From Edolisoma coerulescens (taxonomy: Eukaryota; Chordata; Aves; Passeriformes; Campephagidae): a DNA stretch of 64,000 nucleotides. Location of the stretch: NCBI GenBank assembly GCA_013397115.1, contig VWZW01006868.1, forward strand, positions 472,503 to 536,502, written 5' to 3'. The position numbers and the translations under genes were made by a program. This document shows, one piece after another, positions 1-12,120 of the stretch (within the stretch, counting starts at the first letter, position 1; each line of letters starts with the position of its first letter). The notes under the pieces were generated by a model that made no database searches, was not told the DNA's origin, and was given only the letters and a program-made list of their open reading frames with translations.

Positions 1-365
1 CCCTCCCTTCCTGTGGCCAGGTCCTTTTGTCTCTCTTAAGTACTCAGTGATTTGTCTCCTAGCTGCCTATATGGGAAAAATTCTTTAAGAGAAAAGGAAA
101 ACAAAAGAGTAACTCCTAAAACCCAAACGTGTAGAGAAAAGGTATTTGAAAAAAAAACTTTTTTACATGTAACTACGTTCACCCTAGGAGCAGGTCTGCT
201 GCTCCAAATTCGATGTACACAAATAATATCTGACATCCTTAAATAAGAATTAGCTGAAGGAAATGAATCCATTTCTCAAAGAAAGAAAGAATCCAGATTG
301 TCTCTTTGAAACTGAAATAAGCAGATCGGGTTGAGTGCCCAAATGAACAAAACAATTGGTACTGG
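1..365. other. Unique noncoding DNA, A/T-rich
   Basis: No gene or recognisable repeat is visible. Short open frames exist on both strands, but they overlap each other, are under 80 codons and show no domain. Confidence 0.5.
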
Positions 366-480
366 AATGAGGGGTTTTATTTTGATTTTGTTTGACTGTT
401 TGCTCGTTTTTATGGTTTTGTTTTTGTTTTGTTTTTGTTGTTTGGTTTGGTCTGTTTGTTTGGGTTTTTTTTCCTCTTTT
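366..480. repeat. T/G-rich low-complexity tract (TTTG/TTTTG-like)
   Basis: The + strand is almost only T and G in irregular TTTG and TTTTG units, ending in a T run near 465-480. It inflates open frames on both strands: a Lys/Asn/Gln-rich frame on the minus strand and a Phe/Leu/Cys-rich frame on the plus strand. Neither is a credible protein. Confidence 0.8.
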
Positions 481-1844
481 CCCACCCTATCTTTACCAGA
501 TCAGGAAGATACAGGAATAGATGTAACTCTTGTCTTCAAAATGTTGCAACTTAGCAGGCAGCAGCCATCCAATGTACTAATTCTTGTCAAGGACTTTGGT
601 GTCCTGAAGAACCAGGGTTGGAGGAGGTCTTTAAGAAGAACTTCCAGAAAGCTGAGGAGCAGTGTTGCATGTCTAATTTTAGAATAATTAGGTGGAAATC
701 CTGCTTTTCCATCAACTGACTCTCAAACAAGGTAAAGAGAACCAAATCCTATTGCAGGTGGGATCTGAGCTCATCTGAGCTGGGAACTTCAGCTGTTACC
801 AAACAAGATGAAATGGCTGAGATAGCATTTATGACCTGTAATTTATAAGTTATTTCTAGCTGATTTCCAGACATGCTAATCTGTGCAGAAATTGAGGGAT
901 GCAAGAATGATGCCTGAGTGGGTTCTGATACAGAAGTCCCAAAACTCAAGAAGTTTAAACCACTTTAAACTGATTCTCAACAATTGTCCTCTCTATAATT
1001 TCTGAGATTTTGAGTTGTGAACAGAAAACTTTCACATTTGCTGTGGTCAAATTATCACAGCCCAGTTAAAACTTTGAATTAAGGCAGGTGCATCATAGAG
1101 CTGAGCTCTAAGACACTTCATGGCAATCAGCTGGAACTAGTTATTCTGTCTAGAAATCATGCTGAGAAAGAGCTTAGACTTTGTCCAGCTCAGTTAGAAG
1201 TGTGCCCTTCTGTGACTAGAGGCACACCCAAGCTACAACCCAGCTCTACTCTGGGGTGAAACCACAGTGTGGTGCCTGCAGTTTCCTCTCTCAGTTCTCT
1301 ACCTCCCTCCCTCACAGTGCTTTGGTTGTTGCAGGAAGTACATCAGATATGTGGGCTGAAAGAAAGCTGTGGCTCCTTCCAGTTAGATTGTTCTGGACAA
1401 CCACGCACACGGCAGCTCGCCCAGCTTACTCCGGGTGCATCAGGGAAGTTGCAGATGACTCCTTTTCTCAGTACTGAGCATTTCATGTTTCTGTTATCCA
1501 CCTCTTTCCCTCCTTGTCACTATCTTGCATGTCAGGACAAATATTTGACAGTATTTTCTACCTTGTTTGTGTGACAAACCTGGAGCCCTTTTAAACGTAA
1601 AGCATGAAGGAGGCAGTGCTTACTTATTTTTGCCTGGCTCCTAGAGAGTCCAGAGTTCTTGGAGTTGCTATGGTCTCAATGTTTCCTTAATACAAACCAT
1701 AGAAGTCATTCAGCAAAGAGCCCCTTTTTCCATCAGTTATTTTATTACAGAACAGTAAAGGTGACAAGAAAAAAATATGAAGAGAAGCAGTAAAGCTGAA
1801 ACAGGCTATAAATTACAGTGGGTGTATATTCTGTTCTTCTACAT
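481..1844. other. Unique noncoding stretch
   Basis: I see no exon, RNA gene or repeat family that I recognise. The interval around 1190-1450 is slightly richer in G/C and holds two overlapping frames of 73 and 101 codons. They lack domains and are of a length expected by chance. Confidence 0.45.
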
Positions 1845-2270
1845 AGTCATATGGCTGGAAGGGATTTCATGTGATCATCTAATCCATCCTCCTGTCCTGA
1901 CAGGATGAGTTGTACATGGTGTCATACACGGCAAGAGCTTGTCTAATCTGTCTTTAAACATTTTAGTGATGGGGACTCTATGACACCTCCATTCACTCTC
2001 TATTTATGTCACTACTCTTAAAATTCTAAAGTTTTCCAGGAGTCTGAGCTGACCCTTCTATAGTGTAGAATAATCTCCCTTTTTCTTAACTTATTCACCA
2101 GCCACATGAACAAACTTCGTGGCAGAAGACCTTTGCATATTTGAAGGCTGTTAATCCTACATTTTGTGGAAAGCCACTGGCCCGGATTCTTCCAGTCACC
2201 TATGTTCCCTAGACCTCTTACCCTCTCTACACACCCATTTCGTCAACATCTTTCCTGAACTGCAACTCAC
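1845..2270 (-). mobile_element. Ancient CR1-like LINE 3' relic, antisense
   Basis: Near 1850-1890 the sequence reads like a diverged reverse complement of a CR1 3' end (GGCTGGAAGGGA followed by GATCATCTAATCCA). Further downstream are decayed counterparts of the usual antisense CR1 text: a GATGGGGACTC phrase near 1970 and TATTTGAAGGCTGTTA near 2140. Divergence is high, so this would be an old insertion. The orientation (element sense on the minus strand) follows from the text. The exact ends and subfamily are inferred, and a related L3/CR1 family is also possible. Confidence 0.55.
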
Positions 2271-4555
2271 AGATTTTCTACTGGAATAGAAAAAAATAAA
2301 AATTATGAATTATAGTCCTCTATGATCCATTTACACCATCTTGTCATCATTTTTTAAATATCACAATGAACCTTGTATGGACATTTTTGTAAATACTTCT
2401 TTTATATCACCCTAGCACTTTCTGATTGTCAATAACCACAGTTAAAACATATTTCCCAGCTTCACTTCTAAACATTCTGCATAGACGTTATTTATACTTT
2501 TCTAACCTCATGGTTTTAGTATTTGATGTTATATGCAGTTATATTTGAAATATCCCTTAGATTTTCTTGTTTCAAGGTGGTCTTGACACTTGTGAAATTT
2601 AAAAATAAGACTGTTCAAAACACTTAGAAATTCCCTAGAGGGACTGTTCTTAAACTGTCAGCGTGGGTGGATGATCTTGGTGGATGGGTAGTTTTCAGTG
2701 CCTAATTGCCCTGAGTGTATGAAATGCAGCTCATTGCATCACCAGCATGTACCATTGTCTCAATGACCCTTATTATGTTTTCTTCAGACAAATATGTTCC
2801 ACTTTACCGTGGATTTTAATTTACTTGTTTAAACTGTCTTAAACAAAGAAAGAAAAAGGAACCAAGTGCATGTGTAACACAGCAGTGCCTCTGGAATTAG
2901 TATGCAGAGAATATGAAAGGAAAACAGCTAATCTTGTTTGCAACATGCCCAAAGAAGAATGCTTTACATCAAAGGCGAAACACTATCATTTCTGCAGACC
3001 TTTTACTTCACAAACAACACAGGCTTTTATACATCAGGAATTTTGCTGAAGAAGAGGAAAAATGAAATAAGACAAAAAGAAGGCAGAAAGATTAAAGTAG
3101 CATATGATGGCTGCTATAGAGCCTGGCAAAACCTGCTACACAGCAGGTCCCCCTGTGCCTGCTATGCCATACTCTGTCAAAAGCAGTTCCCAAATGTGGT
3201 GAAGGAAATGTTAACATTTCTAATCTTGGAAGCATTCAGTGGTGCCATCTCAGTTTCATCAAAAGCCTGTAATAAAATACATCCAGAACATTTTCTCTCA
3301 TGAAAGCTTAGTGAAACACAGATGTTGCTGCTCCATATTTTCCCAGAGACCTTCACCGACTCCTTTCACAGAGAATCTGGGCTTCCCATAACCCCATCAT
3401 TGCCTCTAACAGCAGCCTGCCATTTCCATCAACATTTTGCTCTGCAGAATTGCTGTTATCGTGCAACACTGTGCTTTTCAGCACATTAAACTGGTTAGAA
3501 CTGAGGCAGTAGAAACGTATCATTGCAATTGCTGGGGAAGAAAGCAGATGCTGTTCATATACATACTAAGAAATGAGAGGAAAAAAACCCAGATGAAGAC
3601 TGTTTTGGAACTTCCTTAGAGAAATGTGAAAAATAGCACAGCCCAAAAGGCAAGGAAGTTACACTAATCAATATTCACCTTAAGCCTGTGAAAGAACAAT
3701 TGGGACCCATGCTGACATTATCAAAAGTTTTCTTTCTTGCTCATGTACTTTTCAATAACAGGCTTATTTTCTCTCTCTCTCGAGACTGGAATAGCCAATT
3801 AAGTTTTTTAAACATCTATGGATTTTTTTTCAGTAATCTGCAGAATGAATATAAATCATCTTCCGTAACTTACAGTGCTGCTTCATGGAAGTCAGTATTT
3901 TTAGCCATTTTGTTCTGTGACATCTTTCAGTTTTCCTTAAAATCTGATTTTTTTTTACTCTCTATTGATTATTTTTTCTTAGTTTTAAGAGTTTTCTTCC
4001 TCAAAATATTTTGCATATGAATATTAGTGTGATTCCTGGTGAACACTTTCCAGTACTACCACAGGCACATGCATTCATACAAATTTTGTGTACCTAAGCA
4101 AGTCCTCATTAATGTGCTTAGTTATTAATTTCAAAGAGCAATCACTTCTTAGACATGGAGTTTTGAAAATTAGATGCTGCAACTTGAAAAACCTTCTTCC
4201 ATTTGTAACTCAGCTGTCTGACATTTCATTATCTAACACTTAAATGGCAGGGTATATTAAGATATATCGATGCATTTGAATAGTTTAAATGGGGAGTTTA
4301 AAATCTGCACACTGTGGCTGCCAGCACCAAGTGAGAATTTCATGGCTGTCATGGTGACCAGTGGACTCTCAGGGCAGACATTTCTTCTGACAAATGAAAT
4401 AAATCTGTCCTGTCAAAGGAAAGGACTGCATTCAGGAAGCTAAGCAGCAGGCCTGCTCAGACTTGTTAAAAACTGGTGGTCATTCTGTTGGAGGTATTTG
4501 GAATTGGAAACTCCAAATACTTAACGATAAAGTGTGTCATGCTGGATCTGACAGC
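2271..4555. other. Unique noncoding stretch
   Basis: This interval is A/T-rich with no recognisable gene. A 121-codon frame at 2938-3303 (+) has no signal peptide, domain or repeat, and frames of this length are expected a few times by chance in a window of this size and composition. A 110-codon, Phe/Leu-rich frame at 3688-4020 (+) mainly reflects T-rich DNA. Confidence 0.45.
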
Positions 4556-4559
4556 TTCA

Positions 4560-5580
4560 GGAAGACAGGGCTGCTGCTACTCTCTGTCTCCAGGTCCAGC
4601 TGATAACAAGGCTGAAAAGTTATTCCCAGCAGGCACAGGGCACATATAGAGATGTCTGGCAGTGCAGGTCACAGACACACCCAGGGCATTCCCAAAGCAT
4701 AGGCACCACCAACAGCCCTGCCCTGCTCCCCTCTCGGGCTGGGCAGGAGAGCAGACCACCAGTGGGAGTCCAGGAACACACACACGCACACGTGAGGTGG
4801 ATCCAGCCGGCAGCGAGGCTGCTCACTCTGCCCAGCTGAGGGCACCTGGACATGCGAGCTCCCAAGGATGCAGCCCCACTCCAGCTGCTGGCACCACAGA
4901 TTCACAGGCAGGCAGACAGACAGGGACACACACAGGGGGTGACAAGTCCCTTACTGCAAAGCGGTTGGAGGTTCAATAAGTTTGGACTTTAATAGGTAGA
5001 TAAGAAGACTGTGATGATCAAGGGCCAGACAACTGCACTGACCAGACCTTGCTTATATGTTAATGCACTCTTTTGCTCCCTTATCACCCCTCAAACTCCC
5101 CAAATCCCTTCCTTTTTCTCATCTTTGAATCGTTCCTTAAGAATCCCATAGAAATCCTGTGCAATCCTAAAACGTTCTTCCTCTGCATCCTGTGATGGGT
5201 CCCACCCCTAGACAGGAACCATCAAGTCCAAAAGATGATTCAGAGAGTTGCCCCCAGTGACTCATGGTGACGGGTTTCGCACCTGGACACTGGGACTGAG
5301 GCTCTGATGGGGCAGCCCAGGACAAGGCCCAGACAGGATTCCCTTTGAGTCTTGAATTGGGATTTCCCCCTGCCTGATGTTGCCCCTCTGTGCTCCTATG
5401 GGTTTATGACTACAGGGGTGGGCTTGGAACTGGCTGGACAGGGTGTTATTTGTGTCTCTCTGCTGCATTGTCTCTCTGGGCCCTTTCGTAGGTGTGCAAG
5501 TGATCTTTTATCAGATAATCTAACACGTTCATTTTGTCTTGTACAGGGACCAAAAATTCAGTAAGGCTGAAAAAATCTTT
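4560..5580 (-). mobile_element. GC-rich block, probably an ERV LTR in antisense
   Basis: The block is clearly richer in G/C than its flanks. Read on the minus strand it has an LTR-like order: a long U3-like part, a TATA-like CATATAAG near 5055, an ATTAAA near 4990 and a GC-rich downstream part. No retroviral gene is present. Several 60-105-codon frames on both strands overlap here and are shadows of the GC-rich composition. I recall similar passerine ERVK-type LTR text but cannot verify it. The boundaries, and whether this is one element or two, are uncertain. Confidence 0.42.
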
Positions 5581-8500
5581 CAGCTGTAAGAGAATAAAAG
5601 AGATCCTAAGCTCCCGCCTTCTGAGATACCCTGTGTGCTTTTTTTTAGTAATATATGATAGCTAGGGCCATTCTACTACAGAAATAATTTTTATGTTAGA
5701 CTGCTTTGTCTCCCATCTTTCAAAATGCACTTCCACCACTAGCGAAAATATTTTTTTCTGTACTTCTTTGAAGAAGTTCAGGATGATAACATCTCTTGAT
5801 TAAATTTTGGTAGATCACAGATATTTTCACCAAAATTACATCAGTTATCATCCTGTCTACATTTGTTAGTTTTGGGGGCGGGTTACTGAGGAGGTGTGAT
5901 GATGGTGTGTCAATGGGTGCAAAGGCAGTTTTTGATTCCTAAGCATTTTATAAAAGTAGTGTTCCTGCATGTAACTTCACAGTGTCACCCTTACTTCCTC
6001 CACTACACCTTGACCAACACGTCTGACCTGTAAACAATGTGAAGCAGAAAAAAGTCAACGATCCACTGTGAAATTACAAAGCAATGTCATTAGCTTAGCA
6101 AATTCAGGCCAAGACGAGGCTCTCGACTGCCATACATTCATGCAGCTTCACTGGTTTTCCTACAGGCTGGAGAAGCAACTTGAGCAGAACTTGGCCCATG
6201 GCATGACTGACATTTCACACAGCCCTGGTGCCACTTCGCCCACCGCCTGTCCCCAGCGGTATTTCAGCTGAGTGTCTGAACACCAAACTCACTCCCCAGC
6301 TTCCTCGCACAGTTGTGGTGTGAGAGAACTTGGTAAAAACCTCCTTCATGTTTGAAGAGCTTAACAGAGTTTCCTAAGTGGCAAATATGTTAGAAGTGCA
6401 TCTGAGAGACACCTACCCTGGACTGCAAGGTAGGGTTGAAACCAATGCGTAAGAAATGCTGTTAAGCACCTGAAAAAAAATGACCTTTTCTACTCTGCCC
6501 CAGACCATTCCATACAAATTCTTGTTCAACATTGTGTCCAGCGGGTGAGCAAGTGCTTCATAGAGTACATAAGTTGTAAGTCATGTTATGTTTACCTGCA
6601 TAACATGCTGAAAGTGTTCCCAGCTGCAGTGCTTGAACTTTTGACCGAATTCCTCTAGCACAACTGAAGCTGTAGTTTGAAAACTAGAGCTTGGCTTGAA
6701 CTGCAAGATAAGGGATAACTTGAAGAGATTATAGAGATTATACTATCAAAGTAACTGTCCTAAATTTTCTCAGCAGATGTGTATAAAAGTGAGTTTTTGC
6801 AGTAGGATGTGACTCGTACGCAGAACAACCCCCCTTTTCTTCTAATACAGATAGCCTCAACTAATTCTCTGCAAAATGTAGTCATAGCTGTTTTATATTG
6901 ACAGCAGTGCTAACCTTGCTCCTTTTGAAAATGAAATGGGAAAAAGCAGACAGAATGTAATGGAATTGCTTGAGCTGGAAGCTAGACATAATATCAAGGC
7001 TAGTAGTGGAGAACATACAGTAGGATTTTCAACTGATAAGGAACTTGATCTTAACTCTTATCTTCAAAGGAAATACCTCTAACAAGCTGGCATTTTCCAA
7101 CATGGTGAAAGACAGGGATGTAAGGAGCAGACCCGAGGGAAGCAAGCTGCCTAGTGAGTTACCAGCACCTACACATTGCAGCATTTTGATTTTTTTGGAA
7201 GCTTCTCACCCAGATACTATCCAGCCCCATCTGTGCTCAGCTTGAGAGCTCTGCTGCAGCCAGAGCTCAAAGCTGCAGGCCAAATTGGAGATGCATGAAC
7301 TGATCAAAATTTCCTCTAATCCTACCTCAAGAATAAGTGACTGAAACGAATTCCATCAACTCTATACATTTGCAGCACTGCCCCTGGCACATTCGAGCTG
7401 ATTGGCTTATTGCCATAATGGTCTCAGAAATATACTGCACTATAAATGCATGAGCTCTTCACAGCAGTGCGTTACAATCAAAATTCCTACACATCTACAC
7501 CTGACATTATTTAAATTGTTCACTGCAACTTCATTGAACACGGCACTTTATTACAATGGATGCTCAGCAAGAAAATCAAATAGAAGAGGACAAAGGGATA
7601 AAATCGCAAGAAAATGAGAGCACGTAATCAAAGGAAAAAAATATATAACGCTCTGGGATCTCCACTCTTATCCTTACAATATTAAATCATTCTCTTCTTG
7701 TCAGTAGGGGGGAATCTGAATGACTAAGAAGGCTAAATGCAAGTTTGCAATGCTGAAATAGACACTAACGGGTGAAAGAAATCATGAGTACTTAAAAATC
7801 ATCATAGAGCCTCCCTGGAAATTCAGCATAACTAGGATTTCATTCCAAGTGACTAAAAGTGTCTAAAAGAATTCCAAATAAGTTTAATACTTTTTTTTTT
7901 TTAACTCCTAATTTGGAGCTCTATGTAAATCATACCCTGCCTCTAGAGAGGAAGAATATATTCAAAAATATGATGTATATCAACTCTATTTTTCAGAGCT
8001 ACACAGTCCAATGTCCCCATGGGGCCCATTCAGCAATCCAGCTGCATGAAGTCTTCTGCTTCTATAGGCAGCATGGGCATGTGGCTCAACTGAGGCTTTT
8101 GGTTTCTTTCCTAATATGTGGGCCCTGGTGGCTACCTTTCTTTAGATGCAGCTTCTCAGCCAGATGAACTAAATCCTCTGAGAATGTGTGATTCTATCAA
8201 TATTAAAGCTTCAGGAATTGTGTGCATTTGATAGCAATTTTATTCGAAAGGAAATCTATTCATTTTTTTATAGTCAAACATCCTTCTTATAGGCATTGAA
8301 AGGAGATGCATTTTTTCAAGTTACTTGTCTCACTTCGTATTTAACTTTACATTTGAGCTTTGATGAGCACCAGTATAAAGTAGCAAGATGTAGGTTTGGT
8401 TGACAGACAGCATTCTTCCCCTCCTCCCCTAAATGAGCTGCTTTGCAGATTGTGTAAAAAAATTATGTGTTTGATTTAAAATCAAAACAAAGAAAAATTT

Positions 8501-9479
8501 GAATTTCTCTCTGCAACAGAATTTCTGTATTTTATGCAGCTTTACCATTAGACTTTTTTTTCCACTAATGGCAGGTGAAATATTTGGACACACTTGGAAA
8601 GTATTTTCCATTGGATATTCTCTCCTGGCAAATAAATTTTCAGTTAGCCAATACACTATCTTTGGCCTCTCCCAGGCATTCTGACCTTGGAAGAGACTCC
8701 TCAAAGTCCCAGAATAAGAGAAATTGTTTCGTTTAAAGCCTGTGGTGATAAGGTTTTCCATGGCACATTAATACTTAAACAATAATAACCACCTTTATAC
8801 TGACTCTTCAAAGTCCATCTGACTGTGTTCTTTTCTATTTTACTACCCAGCTGATTTCTAAAACCAAAAAAATTGTTAGTGAAATCTAAATTCTATACAT
8901 ATCTAACTTCAGTGCACTTCTTACACCAGCTAGCAGAGAACTGCACAATCGTGTAATAATCTGATGTGTGCCTCTTCCTTTTCTACTTTCACCCCCCTTG
9001 TTTATGAATCCATCCGTGTTCTCAGCTATATAATAGGAACATATCATTCTGTGATATCTGTCACTGTTACACTGCTGTGCCATTTTTGCTGCTGACTCTT
9101 CTTGAAGACTCAAGGGCCAGAGTCACTTTGTGCCCATGTTATAAATTGTAGGTTGAAAGGACTAAAGCTCAAGATTTTTTGTATTAAGAAAAACAATTTG
9201 CCCCTATTTGGATATCAAATGCAAATACATCAGCAGAATATGTCAGACTCCTTCTCAATTACTAAATATAAATTCTTTTTGTACCACATACTAACGTTCT
9301 ATGTCTCAACCCTTTCCAAGCCTTTTTCTATAGGCAGTAGTCTCGTTATTCAGAGCTTAAATTGCAAGCATTTATGTCTCAGTAATGTTCAAGTAAACAA
9401 GCAACTCGAAAACTGAAATACTTCTCAGTTTTAGTACAAGCCTCTCTCCAAGAGTTGAAGTTATGCTGATGGTATATTG

Positions 9480-9493
9480 CAAAAAAAAAAAAA
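9480..9493. repeat. Poly-A tract (about 14 bp)
   Basis: An uninterrupted A run. It is not preceded by a recognisable SINE or processed pseudogene, so it is treated as a simple tract. Confidence 0.8.
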
Positions 9494-10225
9494 GTGACAA
9501 GTTGCTCTGTTATCTTTGTGTTCCGTAAAATCTTTGATTTCCCCCCAGCCCTGCCCCCATCTCTAAAGCACTTGTGGGCAGATCAAATACTTGACATCTG
9601 AATTGTTTAAACTTTTCCATGAAAAGAAGTGATATTATTACTTGAACAAATACAGTCTGTGACTTGGCAATAAAAAGGAGCTATAACTGAGATATATGAA
9701 TTGTTAAACATAATTTGAATTATGCATACAAACTTTATGGATCAACCTATCAACAGATCATCTCCTGTTTGTCATTTGATGCATATTAACTTCATGCACC
9801 ACTGCTTCAGCTGCTATTTCATTAGAATGTTTACTGATGTTTAAGGTATATTAATTCGCAACAAAAATAAAAGTTCTTACAAGCTCATATTTTTTTCCCT
9901 TCAGCATTGTAACTTGTGTAAAATTTATTTCCTTCAAAATTAAATACAAGAAGATGATGACTATAGTGTTGTAACTTTTGTGGTTATGTAGGTACATTGT
10001 TTTCTTTTCTTCCAAGTTTTTAATTTAAAAATCAATAATGGAAAAAATTCAGGACCTCCTTTTTAGGTTTTGTTCTGAATATTATTTTTTAAAAATGTGT
10101 GGTAATGGTAAAGTTGGAACTAAGAGAATTGACTTGAGTCAGGGAACACATAGACATAAATATTTCACTCGGAGCTCCTGTAATTTTTAGGCCTAAAGGA
10201 GAATTAAATTAGATATGTGGAATTC

Positions 10226-10263
10226 ATATATATATACATGTCTAGATATAGATATAGATATAT
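10226..10263. repeat. TA and GATATA microsatellite
   Basis: A short TA run is followed by three GATATA-like units. It is a simple-sequence tract without coding potential. Confidence 0.8.
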
Positions 10264-11039
10264 CTCTCACCCAAAGAAAGTCCACCCCCAATTCATCCTC
10301 AGACTAATTAAAAATATCTGCAGTTTTTGAAGTGATATTTTTTTGGAAACAAGTAATTTTGCTTTGCACCTAAAAATCTCTTATTTCTCTCAATATGGTG
10401 CTGGATGGGCAGCCCTATTTTAAAAAAAGACTTTATCTAAGTGTTCCCGTGCCTTCACACAACATAAGAGTAGTCATCCTCAGCAGCATCTCTTGGATTG
10501 GGAGCTTACCTTTGAGAGGGGATTTTCCAGTCACTTCCATTTACCATGCCTTGGCTCACACCATGGAAAAGTCTTGAAGAGCAGGAGTGGATTCCTTTCA
10601 GATGAAACTAAACTGGGAGGTGAGCTCAGCTGCTTGTGGGCATGCAGTTCACGGGACTAGGCAAGAGTTAGTTAAAAGTAAAATATCTTTTAGGCCAACA
10701 ATGTGAATAATAGGTCTTCAGTACACTCCTGTGTCGCTCTGCTCCTGTGTAGGCTTGGTCTTTGACCCTACTTTGTCCTACGTTCTGCCACAAGCAGGTT
10801 TTGCTGCAGTTCTGGAGCCTGGGTTCTGTCCTGACACTGGTGGGGAAAACCAAACAGAACCAAACCTGCTGTTAGTTTGTTAGATTAATGCTTTACTAAA
10901 CCTGTTTCGGAAAAGACAACAGATCATGTACTCATTGGTCATCGAGACTATTTCCCACTCTCGGCTCTGATTTTGAGGCTATACCAAGGAACAGGAAGAT
11001 TTAAGTTCCTTTGATATTTGTTATGCTTGTTTCAGGAGA

Positions 11040-12120
11040 AAGGGAAGGCAGTCTTTGCCTTGGGTTTGCCTGGCCAGGTTTGGTAACAGGGGAGCTACAG
11101 GGGTGGCTTCTGTGAGAAGCTGCCAGAAGCTTCTTCTGTGTCCAGCAGAGCCAATGCCAGATGGCTCCAGGACTGACCTGCTGCTGGCAAAGGCTGAGCC
11201 CATCAGGAATGGTGGGAACGCCTCTGTGATAACATATTTACGAAAAAGAAAAAAAAAGTTATTATGCAGATATAATTGCAGCCAGAGAAGAAAGGAGTGA
11301 GAATATGTGAGAGGAACAACTGTGCAGACACCAAGGTCAGTGCAGAAGGAGGGGAAGGAGGTGCTCCAGGTGCCAGAGCCGAGACTCCCCTGCAGCCCCT
11401 GGTGCAGCCCATGGTGAGGCAGCTGTGCCCCTGCAGCCCATGGAGGGCACAGGGATGCAGAGATCCACCTGCAGCCCATGGAGGACCCCATGCCAGAGCA
11501 GCAGGATGCCTGAGGGGAGGCTGTCAACTCATGGGAAGCCCGTGCTGGAACAGGTAGGTTTCCTGGTAGGACTTATGACCCTTTGGGGGACCCACAGAGG
11601 ACCAGCCTGTCCTTGAAGGACTGACCCCACGGAAGAGTGACCCACATTGCAGCAGTCTGTGGAGAACTATTGCCTGTGAGATGGACTCGTGCTGGAGAAG
11701 TTCATGGAGACTTGTCTCCTGTGGGAGGGATCTCATGCTGGAGCAGAGGAGGGACCCCTCTCCTTGAGCAGTGGCAGGAACAACCTGTCATGAACTGATC
11801 ATAACCCCCATTCCCATCTCCCTGAACTGCTGGGGGAGGAGTTGAAGCTGGAAAGAAGGGAGGGGTGGGGGGAATGTGTTTTTAAGGTCTTTTACTTTTC
11901 ATTATCCTGCTCTGATTTTTTTAGTAACAAATTCAATTAGTATCTCTAATTCTTGCCTATTTTTACCCATGATGGCATTTGATGATTGATCTCTCCTGGT
12001 CCTTATCTCAACCCATGAACCCTTCTTCATATTTTCTCTCTCCTGTCCAGATGTGGAAACAGAGAAGCTCCTGTATTGTTTGGTGGGTGCCTGGAATCCA
12101 GCCACGGTCAACCCACTACA
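11040..12120 (+). mobile_element. Avian ERV LTR, long and probably solo
   Basis: I recognise this as an avian retroviral LTR read on the plus strand. In order it has a G/C-rich start with GTGGCTTCTGTGAGAAGC (near 11100), a TATA-like AACATATTTA at 11231-11240, a G/C-rich leader with degenerate repeats of CTGGAGCAG and CAGCCCATGG (11380-11760), a decayed polyadenylation signal AACAAA at 11926-11931, and a terminal part ending in CCCACTACA at 12120, consistent with the CA terminus of an LTR. No gag, pol or env sequence follows, so it looks like a solo LTR. The 168-codon minus-strand frame at 11021-11527 and the other frames here are composition artefacts of the LTR. The 5' boundary is approximate and I do not assert a family name. 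Confidence 0.78.
11231..11240 (+). promoter_or_regulatory. TATA-like box in the LTR
   Basis: AACATATTTA sits between the U3-like part and the repetitive leader of the LTR, the expected place for the retroviral core promoter. Activity is inferred only. Confidence 0.4.

Larger units (their letters stand above)
5585..11035. other. Unique noncoding stretch
   Basis: No gene or clear transposon is recognised across these 5.4 kb. Open frames (for example 7859-8167 + and 8429-8761 -, both near 100 codons) lack domains. Low-complexity features include poly-A at about 9480-9493 and TA/GATATA repeats at 10226-10263. Part or all may be intronic, but the sequence does not show this. Confidence 0.45.

Noticed and set aside
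276..485. Lys/Gln/Asn-rich 69-codon frame
   Set aside because: It is produced by the T/G low-complexity tract read on the minus strand.
331..687. 118-codon frame with a hydrophobic stretch that looks like a membrane helix
   Set aside because: The hydrophobic stretch is the translated T/G tract. The rest shows no domain.
11021..11527. 168-codon minus-strand frame
   Set aside because: It lies almost entirely in the LTR and is opposed by plus-strand frames. It reflects G/C-rich LTR composition and has no domain.
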